Positions 34,429 to 45,386 of a stretch of DNA of 64,000 nt are shown piece after piece. A program made the translations under genes and the position numbers. The number at the start of each line of letters is the position of its first letter. The stretch's first letter is position 1. This DNA comes from Sequoia sempervirens (Eukaryota; Streptophyta; Pinopsida; Cupressales; Cupressaceae). Under the pieces are notes generated by a model. It made no database searches and was not told where the DNA came from. It saw only the letters and a list, made by a program, of their open reading frames with translations. The stretch covers positions 248,001 through 312,000 of the forward strand of contig VDFB02262611.1 of NCBI GenBank assembly GCA_007258455.2. Reading direction: 5' to 3'.

Positions 34429-35644
34429 GATGTGATGTATTCGATTATATATACATGTTGTACACAACCTTGTTTGTATGCAGGAATTGCAGGAACAGAG
34501 TCTCGATTCCACATGCTTTGGTAGGACAGGGCGAGCATCAAATTAACCCAATGGGCATGAAGTTGAAACAAAGATGACAAGGAAGTCACCCCGTCCCAAG
34601 TTTGTCAACCCGTCTTATGTTTAGTGGTATTGCACGTCTTTGACCTTTGTCATTTTTGCATTTTATAATAGTTGTTTTGTGTGAGTGTATTTATGATATT
34701 TATTTTACGTTGGTGTGTAGTATGATGTAATTTAAATAATTAAATGATTAAAATAAATGTTAATAATAGTTATTGGAATAGTTTTTATTATAATATAAAA
34801 GGATTAAATTAAAAGTCATGTAACTTATTAAAGATAAATAAATTGAAAGGTGTAAATTAAATTATTTAAATTGGTATTTAGATAATTTAATGAAAATAGC
34901 ATGTGTTGAGGATAATTAATGGAATAATATAATTAAATAAGTTAAATTGTGTGAACTACAAGTATAAATTAGCAAAATTGAAATTAAAACAAAAGGTGCA
35001 GTTCGAATAGGAAAAAAAGAAAGAAAAGAATAAAAGGACTAATGAATGTTGAGATTTTTGGGTTGAAAAGCTGGTGAAGAAATAAAATTTACTTCTTTTC
35101 ATTCTAATTTTTGAGTTTTTTCGAAAATAGAAGAGGATATCTTTTTATTTAATAGCAAAAAAATGAGAGGTTTTCATTCACAGGAAAATTGACAGAAGCT
35201 TCATAAAAAAAATATTGAGTTCTGGAAAAATTTGCATCCTCTCTTGTTTCTCTGTAAAAATTGTTTCCCTTTCATTGTTTTGGGGAAAAGGCTCTTTTGA
35301 ATAGAAAAATAAATTAAAAGTTGGATCAAAGGAAACTGGTGGAGAAGTTCTGAAGAAGGAAAGGGGAGCTCATCAAAAAAGCTGGTTGGAATCAAAGGAA
35401 AGCTTCATCAATTCCTCAACAAGCATAGGAATCCAGGTTCCTTTATTTCTTCTTTCATTGTTTGTTAAATTTGAAATGGCAATCATATTATTCTGTAAAA
35501 AGGAAAAATCTTCTGGGGTTTTGGGAAATATTTTGGGTAACAAATAATTGGGAGAAATTTATTGTTGAATCTCTGAAAATATTCTGGATTTTTATAATTT
35601 TTTTATGGGAAAATTATTGTCTCTCTAAAATGAATGGATTTATG

Positions 35645-35850
35645 TGTTTATATATATATATAAAATATATATACACAGATTCGTGGATATACATATATGC
35701 ATATATTATATATATATATATATATAAACAAATATGATTTCCAAATTCCACAGTACTATGTTCTTGATGATATACACACACACACACACATATATATAAA
35801 TACACACAACTGTGTAAATATATATACAAATTATATATATATATTAATTT
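35645..35850. repeat. (TA)n and (CA)n microsatellites in LTR 3
   Basis: Runs of TA at 35650-35725 and 35795-35845 and CACACACACACACA near 35772-35790. The apparent open frames of Tyr/Ile here are artefacts of the repeat. Confidence 0.9.
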
Positions 35851-36839
35851 TATTTACAAATTTATTCTGGCTGAGGACCGTAGTACACTAATGGCGACAA
35901 AATTCCCGTTGCTTACTAGGTGGGGCTCGGCCTTGGCCGTACCCCTGCCCAGCCGTATATGTGTTGGGTTGCGCCCGCAGTCAAAGAGACTGCCGTAGTA
36001 GTCCCTTGGATTGCGCACAGCCGTGGCCATATAGTGGCTGTCTTTTTTTAAATGAAATTCTTTTTATTTTCATTTGGTTTTTATATATATATATTTATTA
36101 ATATCCTGTTTGCAATTGAAGTTTTTTGTTTCTCCCAGTTTTAATAACAGAATAAAATAAAATAATCAGAATGTGTATGTACTTATATATATGTTTTATT
36201 TATATATGTATATATATGTGTGTGTAATTATATTATATATATATATAAATAAAATATAAATATGTAGATTTATAGTCTCTTTAATGATTATGAAGAAATT
36301 TGTTCTTGGAAATTGGCAAAACATATTTAAATACCATAATTATTATTAAGTCTTTATTTCAAAAATATTTTATTAAAATTGGGGATTAAAGATTTTATTG
36401 TGAATGAAATTGAATAAATTGTTGAATTTGGGAGTCTGATTTCGTTATAGCAATGGGTGAAAATTATGGTGTTGTTTTGTATTTTGGAATCTTATAAATT
36501 AGCTTTGGCTTCTTGATTATCTTTTTGGATTTTTCGATGTGGGAACCCAATTTGCTTTAGGAACCTGCTTAGGGATATTGTGAACCTTAGGCTTCCAGAG
36601 GCTTGAGCTTATTTGTTAATCAATGTATCTCTCTTTATGTACCTTTGATGTGGAAAGTCATTGAGTATCATTATTTTGAAAGGGTTGTACGGGAATTGTT
36701 GAGACTTTGATTTTGTGTTTTTAGCGAGATGGGTAATGCCTCGCATGTTTTCTATTGAGATTTAATGTTCATTTTATGTTGGTACAACCCTTGAGTTTGT
36801 TTATGTTTTGGGTCTCTAGGGAGAGTGGCTTTTCATGGG

Positions 36840-37165
36840 GTTTGGCACCTCAAAAGGAGGAAGGGCTAGGATAACCCACATAAGAGTTAGATTAACAAGT
36901 GAAAACCTAATGAAAGAATTAGGGGGATGGGTAGTAATAACATAATAAGATAATCTTGGATACATCATCTATCCATTAGGGCTTTCGCAGATTAATGGTA
37001 GATTGAGAAGGTCGTGGTTGGCAAGGTCGTTACCTCGTCCTTATGAGAGGTTAACGACTCCGCATGAGTCACCCTATGGGGCCGACGCCTCAAGTAGGAG
37101 GAAGGGCTAGGATAACCATAGATGGGGGCCGACGCCTCATGTAGGAGGAAGGGCCAGGATAACCC
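36840..37165. repeat. Three scattered copies of a ~40-bp unit in LTR 3
   Basis: AGGAGGAAGGGCTAGGATAACC, or a near copy, ends units near 36853, 37095 and 37143, the last two preceded by GGGGCCGACGCCTCA. LTRs 1 and 2 have one related copy each (GGGGGCCGAGACCTAGG and its neighbour). Confidence 0.7.
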
Positions 37166-38019
37166 ATGTAGGACTATGCGATGACACTCTCCACTAGTTA
37201 CCCTTAGGCTTTGCTTTCTTGCCTGCCTTTGGAAGTGGATTATGAGTGCTGCCTTTGATTTATTTATGATGTGTTTAAGGGTCTTGTGTGATTGCGACTG
37301 ATTCTTGGTTGTTGTTCATTTATGATTTATATTCACTCATGTTATTGCCATTCGAGTTACTGTTACTCTGTTACTATTATTAGAGTCTAGTCTTGCTGGC
37401 ATCCGTGGTTGTGGTCACTTCCTTGTCACCTCTGAGCATGGGGGTTGGGTTTTTCTAAAACCCACGTGGTCGGGTGGAACATGCTCCGCACCCCGTTGGG
37501 TTCCCCATCAGTGTTCATCTGCACCGCATCTTTCAGATGGAGCTTGTACCAGATATTCATCATGTATTTCAGATATTCTTTGTATGATGTACTTATCCCA
37601 CATGTATGGGAGATTTTGATGTAACTCATGTATATGAACATGTAATGTATTAAAAGATGATGTAATGTAAATGTACTCTTGTTATCATTCATGATTTATG
37701 ATATTTATTATGGTTTGTATCATGTGATGTATTTATACTTATGCTTATGAATGTATGGTGGTTATCTCTTTCAAATTGGTTAATATAATATCTCTAATTA
37801 ATGTAAGTTAGTTAATTTATTTGGCTTTATGTATCTTTTTGTTATGGGTTGGTTTTATTTGATGTGACCTCGCGTGCCCCAAAGGACTTAGATGTGGAGA
37901 TGTTTACCATGTTATGTAATTATGTATAATGGTTCTTCATATGTGTTCTTTGTATTTAAAAATAAATAAAATTGTGTACTTAGCAGTTGTCCTTTGGGGT
38001 TTGCATGATGGGCGTTACA

Positions 38020-38310
38020 GACAGTCACACATTTCCTATCCTCTAAAAACAAATTATGAGCTCCATTCTCTCTCCTTACTACATCACCTCCCATTATAAT
38101 TTCACCAATTTTGTTTCTACTTTGCTTGGTGTAATCACCCAATTGTATTGTTTCTTTGCTATGCTCTATGCTATCACCCAATTCTTCTTTGGATACTTCT
38201 TCTCTACTTGTGAACTCTCATTTCTTTGATAATGGCAGAAAATTGAAAGGCATAAAATTGCAAATAACTAAGGCCTTTTAAATACCCCTCCCCCAACTAA
38301 GGATGTTAAT
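38020..38310 (-). pseudogene. Degenerate minus-strand TE reading frame, second part
   Basis: Minus-strand frame 38181-37912 begins MGDSIEHSKETIQLGDYTK and reaches EDRKCV at the LTR 3 boundary. Just upstream on the same strand, 38315-38285 reads TTGAGGACAATTAACATCC then TTAGTTGGGGGAGGGG, a second polypurine-like phrase. Function unknown; it belongs to the frame at 31990-34042. Confidence 0.4.
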
Positions 38311-38543
38311 TGTCCTCAATTAGCAAGTATGAAAAGGGCGTTGGCAATAAATATTAAGCAATGGTATTTAAAACATGAATTTAAATGCATCGTTTGTGAC
38401 GTGTCTTTTTCCAATTGTTCCTTTGTTTTTTCTTTTTAAGCTTTCTTTCCAATTGCTCGTTTGTTTTTAAGCTTTCTTTCCAAAAACTCTATACTTTTAT
38501 CTTAATTGGTTTTGTATATGAATATTAATTGGGTGCAACATAC

Positions 38544-38634
38544 ATTGTTACAATGGAAGTTCAATATAGTGGGTACCCTTTTGGGAAGTATACCAAATGG
38601 AATTTGAGCAGGGAACTAATATGCTAGGAGGGTT
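38544..38634 (+). pseudogene. RPN5: RPN5 exon, left part (split by a copia element)
   Basis: Reads WVPFWEVYQMEFEQGTNMLG from 38570 and then G F up to the insertion point. It matches the region of plant 26S proteasome lid subunit RPN5 (PSMD12) that ends in EFE...NMLGG..GDKAA. Just upstream IVTMEV (38544-38561) matches the preceding residues but lies in another frame: eight bases stand where six are expected, so an indel had probably disabled the exon apart from the insertion. The exon resumes at 45160 after the element. No earlier RPN5 exon is visible upstream. Confidence 0.75.
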
Positions 38635-38963
38635 TATTGAACAAATAAAATATTTAAGATAAAATAAATAAGACCGCAGCAAATAAGAAACACTTGAATA
38701 TATTATTAAATAACAGATTACAAAAGCTTGATTATTTTTGGATAATTACAATGGCAACTTTGCCGCTATATTTATAGATTCATGGAAACCTCTAGAATAT
38801 CTTAGAAAGACTAAGAGAAGACTCAAAAAAAGAAAAATCTAGAACAATATGGATGTTTCCATATTCTAGAGTATTCCACAAGATTTGGATAAACATTACC
38901 TACAACACTAAGACTTCTAAATACACACTAAAACTTCTAAATAAATAAACATTATCTCGAACA
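38635..38963 (-). repeat. 3' LTR of the copia element
   Basis: On the minus strand begins TGTTCGAGATAATG and ends GTTCAATA. Directly upstream on that strand is the polypurine tract GGGGGG (38964-38969). It ends in CAATA, not the usual CA, as does its partner; the exact target duplication supports this boundary. Confidence 0.9.
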
Positions 38964-39059
38964 CCCCCCATAATGTTTATTTGGAGAGGATAATTACAAA
39001 AAGAAATTATTACATAGCAACTTCCCTGAGATTTAACATGTTTCTAAATTTGACAAACT

Positions 39060-40654
39060 TCACTTCAAACAGTGCTTTTGTAATATATCAACAACTTGAT
39101 TTTCTATTCCATAAAATTTTAACTCCACTATTTGAATTTCTATCAAATCACGAACAAAATGATGATGCACTTCTATATGCTTTGATCTAGCACGATATAC
39201 TGGAATTTTTGCTAGCTTGATAGTACTTTGATTATCACATAATATAGTAGTTGGACAAACTTGTGGCTGTTGTGTTTCTTCTAGTAGTCTTCTAAGCCAC
39301 ATGCTTCTTGAGATGCCTTTGATGAACCAACATATTTAGCTTCTATAGATGATAGTGATACTGTTGCTTGCTTCTTGTTGCTCCATGAAATGGGTCCTGA
39401 CCCAAGATGAAACTTATATCCTGAAGTTGATTTTCTATCATCAATGTCACCTGCATAATCATAATCTATATATCCAACTAAAGTAGGCTCTCCTCCATAT
39501 TTGTATTCAATTCCAAGTTGATCTTGTGCCTTTAATATATTTTAATATTCTCTTGGCTACTTTCCAATGCTCAATGTGTGGATTTGACATGTACCTGGAT
39601 ACAATACCAATTGCATATGCAATAACTGGTCTAGTTATGGTGAGATACAAAAGACTTCCAACTAATTTTCTATACAATTTTCCATCTACCTTCTTTTGAG
39701 TAGAGTTAGCACTCAATTTTAATCCTACTTCACATGGTGTATTAGATGGTTTACAATCACTCATATTAAAATTTTTCAACATATCAAGAGAATATTTGGT
39801 TTGAGAAAGCATGATCCTTCCTTCTTCTTGCCATACTTGCATACCCAAAAAGTAGTGCATCAACCCTAGATCAATTATTTCAAAAGCTTGTTTTAGTTGA
39901 TCCTTGGTTATTTCAATTTTGCGTGTGTGAGATCTCCTGTAATAATCAAGTCATCCACATATAATACAATAATAACAACTTTATCATCACTATGTCTTAC
40001 ATACACATCTTGATCAATTTTACTTCTTTTAAATCATGCATCTATAAAGTACTCATTTATTTTGGAGTACCATGCCCTTGGAGCTTACTTAAGACCATAT
40101 AATGATTTTTTTAATCTACACACTAGATGTTCTTCACCACTTCTAACAAATCTTGGTGGTTGTTACATTTAAATTTCTTCCTTAAGACCACCATGTAGAA
40201 ATGCACTTTTTACATCCATTTGAAAAAAACTCCAACCAAATTTTGCAGCTAAAGCAACTATTGTACGAATTGAACTCATTTTAGCCACTGGAGCAAAGGT
40301 TTTAGTATAGTTAATACCTTCCATTTGTGAGAAGCCTTTACCCACTAACCTTGCCTTATATTTTTTAATAGCTCCATCTGATGTGAACTTTGTTTTGTAG
40401 GTCCACTTGCAACCAACCACACTTTTACCTTTTGGAAGAGTTGTCAATTCCCAAGTTCCATTTTTCATCGAAGAATTGTACTCATCTTGCATTGTTGCCT
40501 CCCATTCTTCTTTTCCTTTTCCTTCCTCGTATGTACTTGGAGTGTCAATCTGCATCACTTTCACTTGATTCTTCAACTTGTGTTCCTTCTCCTCCAACAA
40601 AAGATTACACACCTTGATTTTGATAATTAGTATAAGTAGACTTATCTTCTTCAA
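39060..40654 (-). pseudogene. pol: Copia reverse transcriptase and RNase H, broken
   Basis: Minus strand. 40654-40169: start of the RT domain (NGTWELTTLPKGKSVVGCKW, KARLVGKGFSQMEGINY, FFQMDVKSAFLHGGL). Then RLKKSLYGLK and, at 39964-39950, LYVDD, the catalytic box, all within a stretch with stops and shifts. 39863-39507: MMHYFLGMQVWQEEGRI to RILKYIKGT. 39302-39060: RNase H tail CDNQSTIKLA and RSKHIEVHHHFVRD. This is the canonical copia order. RT copies the element RNA to DNA and RNase H removes the RNA. Confidence 0.9.
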
Positions 40655-41661
40655 TCAAGATTGGAAAGTAAGATAATGTAGGAGAATGATCACTTTCAAT
40701 ATCTTCATCAAACCATACTTTCCTTTTGATATGAATTTCATTTGTCTTAGGATTATATAACCTATATCCTTTTGATTCCTCACTATACCCAACCATTATG
40801 CACTTCTCACTTTTCCTTTCAAGCTTATTCCTCTTTTCACTAGGAATGTGGGCATATGCATTGCATCCAAAGACTCTAAAATTAGATATTTTAGGCTTTC
40901 TACCACTCCATGCCTCTTCTAGTGTTATATTCAAAACTTCCTTAGCAGGTGTTCTATTCAAAATATAAACTACAGTACAAATTGCTTCAACCCAAAATTT
41001 AGCTTCTATATTTCTAGAATGAAGAATGCATCTAGCCATTTCTATTATAGTTCTATTTTTTTCTTTTTGCAACTCTGTTTTGTTAGGGTGAATATGAGAC
41101 AATTGATTCCTTCTTTATACCTTGTTGTTTATAAAAATCTAAGAAAGCTTTGTTCATATATTCCATACCTCTATCTATTCTTATTATCTATAAAGTTCTT
41201 CCACTTTGATTTTCACTCAATGCCTTAAACTTTTTAAACTTATCAAACACTTCATCCTTCCTTTTTAGAAAATTTACCCAAATTCTTCTAGTATAATCAT
41301 CAATAAAGGTGAGGGCATACCTTGATCCTGCAAGTGATGGTGTTCTAAATGGACCCATTACATCACTATGAACCAAATGTAAAGGAGTTTTTGCTCACCA
41401 TGATTTACCTTGTGGGAAACTTTCCACATGTTGCTTTCCCATAGCACATACTTCACACACCTTGTGACTTGTTGAGATTTTTGGAATCCCATGCACCATA
41501 TATAGTTTCTCCATAAGCTTGAGGCTTTGATAATTAACATGTCCCATACACTCATGCCATAACCTGCTCATATCATCATATTTTGCAATAGCACACATTC
41601 TCATTTCCACATTTAGAAGTAAATTCTTGGAATTTATATAATCCATTCCCCATTTTACCAA
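40605..41661 (-). pseudogene. pol: Copia integrase, broken
   Basis: Minus strand. 41661-41395: zinc-binding part with H-x3-H (HECMGHVNYQSLKLM) and CEVCAMGKQHVESFP. 41376-41188: core start MVHSDVMGPF, SRYALTFIDDYTRRIWVNFL. 41102-40605: core end and C-terminal part, HPNKTELQKEKNRTIIEMAR, RTPAKEVLNITLEEAWSG, FRVFGCNAYAHIP. Between 41188 and 41102 the catalytic region is frame-broken. Integrase inserts the DNA copy in the host chromosome. Confidence 0.9.
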
Positions 41662-41716
41662 TTGCAGTCACTTTGTAATTATTACTCATATCCTTGATTA
41701 AACATTTGTCATTATA

Positions 41717-43565
41717 ATTGGAATCATCATTGCATAAAGAAAAAAGATGAATGGGAAGCAAAAGCAACGAAAGCAAGGAGGGAAGCGAAATGATGGAAGG
41801 AGAGTTTCAAACTCTTCTATAGGTAGCTTCAATTCTGTAGATGGCGAGGATGAGGGAGGTGGGACAGATGATGATGGGCCTGCTGCTTTTGTTGGTCTTG
41901 TGTTTTTTGCTCCTATTCTTTCTACTTCAAGGGGGTCTGGACTGGAGGGTTCCCATGGTGGATTTGGTCCTTCGGGGAGTGGCTCTACTATTGGTGCTCC
42001 TTTTGAAAGTGTGAAAGTCTCCCCTGACTCCCCAGTTGAGGACCTATGGGCTCAAGAGTGGGATAAGGATGATTTCTTGTACTCTAATTTTGAAGATACT
42101 ATTGATGGTTCTTCCTTTGCTACTTCCAGTTGTCTCGAGGATGGGCTCTGTAAGGGGTCGATTGAGGAGGATGAGCTTCTTCTTGATCTCTTTCTGGAGG
42201 CTCGTCTGAAGACTTAGGGGAACTTGGCTAGAAGTTTTGTTGAGAAAACTAGTGGCAACACTCCATTTTCTAGTCTGAAAAAGGGATTCCTTCTCCCTAT
42301 TGTTGATGAGGAGGGTGCTCCTTCCTCTTTTGAAGTCCTTGTTATTTCTCCTCTGGCCCCTATAGTTGTTGAACTTCCCATTGATGGGTTGGACTGTAGG
42401 GTTGAGGGTTTGAATACTACTCATACTGTTCTTCCTTCCTCCCTTGTGGCTGCTTTGAAGGAGCTTCATGCTCTGGAGGATGGTGGCGAGTTTGACCACT
42501 ATGAGGTTTCTGTTGGTAGCCCCATTGCTGATAAGGAGGATGGACAAGCTGAGTTCGATGTTCCTAACTCTATCTTTTCTGAGACTTTGGATTGGTTTAA
42601 AAGCTCCTTGGTTGGGAGATTATGTGGCCTTTGTCCCAACATTGATGTTGTTAGAAGATGGGTTTGTCGGATCTAGAAGTTCTGCGATTAGGTCAAGGTA
42701 ACTGCCATGATAAATGGTTTCTTCCTCTTTTCCTTTCCTTGCGAAGAAAGTTGCTCTAAGGCCCTTGGTTTTTTGGTCAGAACGACCTCTCCCTTCAAAG
42801 GTGGTCACTTGGTTTCAACCCTATGACAGACACTCTTAAGTTTCCTATTTGGGTTTGTTTGCCAGGGCTGCCTTTGGAGTTCTGGCATGAAAATATTTTT
42901 ATGGGTATTGCTAATTCTTTTGGGAATTTTTATTCTACGAATAAGATCACGAAATCAATGAAGCGATTATTTTTTGCTAGGTTTTGTGTGTTAGTGGAGA
43001 ATAACCTTATTCTCCCTACTCAAATAACCTTATATTCAAGATTTGGTAAGTGGGTGTAGCAGATTGAATATGAAAATTCTCCCATTATTTTCCATTGTTG
43101 TGGTAAAGTAGGTCATGCCTCCTTTACCTGCCTAAGGAAAAAGAAACAACACTTTGTTTGGAAGGAAAAAGAGAAGATGTTTGTTGTTACAAAAGATCAG
43201 ACCACTCTCTTTCAGAATCCTTAGGTTGAAGATTCTAATGACCACTCTGTTGATACGCCTAGTTTGGTTGGTCCTATGAATGGCCCTATTTCTTCTCCTT
43301 GCAATAAAAAAGATGAAAATATTTGTGGAGATGAACCCTTGTACAATGATTTAGTAAAAATCTTTGCAACAATTTTTTAAACCACCTTGAGCAGGGTGTG
43401 TAGTGCTTTGCTCCATTTTGATGGAGTAGTGGTTCCATTTGGTTGCTGTTTTGTGCTGTCTTATTGTTCTCTGCTGGTTTTTTGTTGTTTTGCTGAGCTA
43501 AACGATCTATCTTTCGAAGTGTAAAAGGTTTCAGGGCCCTTTCAAAACCCTTCTTATCTAATCAA
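41717..43565 (+). mobile_element. ORF1-only LINE-type element nested in the copia element (1849 bp)
   Basis: Flanked by AAACATTTGTCATTATA (41700-41716) and AAACATTTGTCATTGTA (43566-43582), a 17-bp target duplication with one mismatch. Removing it rejoins the copia frame (GYKIEFYNDKC with LIKDMSNNYKVTAIG). It carries a DUF4283-type ORF, then about 185 bases with the hairpin AAAGG...CCTTT (43522-43542) and the end TTATCTAATCAAAA. No endonuclease or RT is present. It is younger than the copia insertion and opposite in orientation. Confidence 0.85.
41747..43379 (+). pseudogene. DUF4283-type ORF1-like protein of the nested element
   Basis: Frame 41747-42676 (MNGKQKQRKQGGKRNDGR start, acidic Ser/Gly-rich middle) holds one stop at 42215-42217; then VTAMINGFFLFSFPCEE, and FPIWVCLPGLPLEFWH near 42841-42888, FFARFCVLVENN and a knuckle reading HCCGKVGHASFTC near 43093-43131, in shifted frames. 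The FPIWV-LP-LPL--WH box is shared with the element at 15.7 kb. In the knuckle the first Cys appears as Phe (TTT for TGT). The frame ends in GDEPLYNDLVKIFATIF and a stop at about 43379. Presumed RNA-binding protein of the element; inactive as it stands. Confidence 0.7.
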
Positions 43566-44614
43566 AAACATTTGTCATTGTAGAATTCTATTTTATAGCC
43601 TTGATTGGCAATTTGAGATACAAAAAGAAGATTTGTCTTCAACTCTGGAACTAACTTCACATTTTTGAACACACCATTATCAACTCGAACATTTCCAGTT
43701 CCTTTAACTTCCAAAGCATTGTTATTCCCTAAATATATTTTCTCTGAAGTGCTATCATTTCTTAGAGATTCAAAATTGTTCCTTATTGTAACACATGTGT
43801 TGTGTGGCACCAGAATCAATAACCCACTCATCCTTATAAGAATTATTTGTTTTAAGCTTTGTAACCCAACTTACCATAGTAATTACATTTCCATTTGCTT
43901 TTATTATAATTCTTTGATCCAGAGTATATCTATTTTCATACTTCCTATTTTTCTCTCTTGAATGATTTTCTTGTGTATTTTTGTAATTTTGTTTCCATTT
44001 CATTATGAAAGCTTCATCATTAAATGACTCCCTTTCTTTGATTTGACATTTTTCTTCTTGCACTAACTTAGCACATAACTCTTCATATTTTATATTTTTT
44101 AATTTATCAGTAGTATCTAGCCCTCTTATAAATGATTGATAAGATCTTGGAAAACTTTGCAAGATTATTTGCACAAAATATTTATCATCTATATCCTTTC
44201 CAAGATAAGCAAGTTCATTTTTCTTTTCCTTTAATTTGCTTAGATGAGGGACTAGCTCTTGTGAACTTGATAATTTCATGTTGTATAATTTTGTGGTAAG
44301 AGTTAGAATCCATACATCACCTGAATTTTCATATTTTTTTTCAAAATATCCCATACTTTGACTCCACTTCTCTCATTGCAAACTTCTATAAAAACTTCAT
44401 CTGAAAGTGTAAGCTTGATCAATGTTGCTGCCCTTTTATCTCTTTTATCCCAAACTTCTTGCTCTTTTCCAGTACTTGCTGGTCTTTGTTCACTAGCATT
44501 AACAATTTCATAGTAGTTATGAAGCGTTAGAAATATCTCCATACGAGACATCCAATCATAATATTTTTTTCCATCTAATTTAATTGCAGGTAAAGGAATA
44601 CCAAAGGAATCCAT
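43562..44614 (-). pseudogene. gag-pro: Copia gag and protease, broken
   Basis: Minus strand. 44614-44303: gag start MDSFGIPLPAIKLDGKKYYD and WDKRDKRAATLIKLTLSD. 44354-43770: rest of gag (LKEKKNELAYLGKDIDDKYF, SFIRGLDTTDKLKNIKYEEL) in another frame. The zinc knuckle survives only in a third frame as CNYYGKLGYKA, with Cys and His replaced by Tyr. The protease motif EWVIDSGATQHM follows, then IYLGNNNALEVKGTGNV and VKLVPELKTNLLFVSQ up to the nested element. Confidence 0.85.
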
Positions 44615-44825
44615 TATACGAAATTCCCTCTTTTTGAGATGAGAATAAAAATCAGAAATCTCTCACCATTTTTTTGGATTTGATTCTTCTCTTTACTGCA
44701 ATATTCCTTACTTCGTTTGCCACAAAATATCTTGTTTTTCAAACTCCAATGACAACCTACATAGTTCAATCAACACTACAGCACCCACAAATTACAACCC
44801 AAGATTTAAAAGGGCTTTAATAACA

Positions 44826-45154
44826 TATTGAACAAATAAAATATTTAAGATAAAATAAATAAGACTGCAGCAAATAAGAAACACTTGAATATATTATTAA
44901 ATAACAGATTACAAAAGCTTGATGATTTTTGGATAATTACAATGACAGCGTTGCTGCTATATTTATAGATTCATGTAAATCTCTAGAATATCTTAGAAAG
45001 ACTAAAAAAAGACTCGAAAAAAGAAAACTCTAGAACAATATGAATGTTTCCATATTCTACAATATTCCACAAGATTTAGATAAACATTACCTACAACACT
45101 AAGACTTCTAAATACACACTAAAACTTCTAAATAAATAAACATTATCTCCAACA
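44826..45154 (-). repeat. 5' LTR of the copia element
   Basis: On the minus strand begins TGTTGGAGATAATG and ends GTTCAATA, 329 bp. The next bases on that strand, TGTTATTAAAGCCC, are a poor match to the initiator-tRNA primer site TGGTATCAGAGC and may be its decayed form. Confidence 0.9.
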
Positions 45155-45159
45155 GGGTT

Positions 45160-45386
45160 TCTAGGTGATAAAGCTGCTGATCACCTTAGAGAGTGTGTCA
45201 TTGAACATGTAAGTATATTATTGCCCTGCTATATGATACAGATGCTGCAAACTTTCTCTACTCTGACCGTTAATTATTCTCATTTCATCTTGCTTTCTAT
45301 TTCTGCAGAACATTTTAGTTGTGTCAAAATATTATTCACGGATTACTCTGGCACAACTTGTGGAATTATTATGCCTCAGCATTCAG
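45160..45386 (+). pseudogene. RPN5: RPN5 exon right part and next exon
   Basis: 45160-45208 continues the split exon: LGDKAADHLRECVIEH, ending CAT with donor GTAAGT at 45209. The intron 45209-45308 has acceptor TTCTGCAG. The next exon, 45309-45386 (26 codons, phase 0), reads NILVVSKYYSRITLAQLVEL then LCLSIQ, with donor GTTAGT. This is the winged-helix part of the PCI domain of RPN5, a lid subunit of the 26S proteasome. The following exon (the region starting EAEKHL in homologues) is not found before the window's next repeats, so the copy is partial or has a large intron. Intron retention excludes a processed pseudogene. Confidence 0.85.

Larger units (their letters stand above)
34043..38019 (+). 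mobile_element. Solo LTR 3 of the gypsy family (3977 bp)
   Basis: Starts TGTAATACCCCTCATG and ends GATGGGCGTTACA. It shares the stem-loop, the second hairpin and GC-rich blocks with LTRs 1 and 2 but is the most diverged. Flanks are GATGA on the left and GACAG on the right, which differ by three transitions, so a clean target duplication is not shown. Removing it joins two parts of a minus-strand frame (...EDRKCV and the part with WLDYFLRLIECN), which supports a simple insertion. Confidence 0.8.
38635..45154 (-). mobile_element. Ty1/copia retrotransposon inserted in an RPN5 exon
   Basis: A complete but decayed element, minus orientation, 6520 bp including a nested 1.85-kb insertion. The two 329-bp LTRs differ at about 17 positions by eye. 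The target duplication GGGTT stands at 38630-38634 and 45155-45159. Order on the minus strand: 5' LTR (right), leader, gag, protease, integrase, reverse transcriptase, RNase H, polypurine tract, 3' LTR (left). Frameshifts and stops break the polyprotein into at least eight pieces, so it cannot move by itself. It is antisense to the host gene. Confidence 0.95.

Noticed and set aside
35462..35891. Frames with many Tyr, Ile and Thr-His repeats
   Set aside because: Translation of TA and CA microsatellites.
36840..37165. CRISPR-like array
   Set aside because: The ~40-bp units are unequally spaced and lie in a plant LTR; there are no regular spacers or cas genes.
42044..42547. 167-codon minus-strand frame
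   Set aside because: Antisense to the nested element's ORF; removing the insert leaves the copia frame on either side without it.
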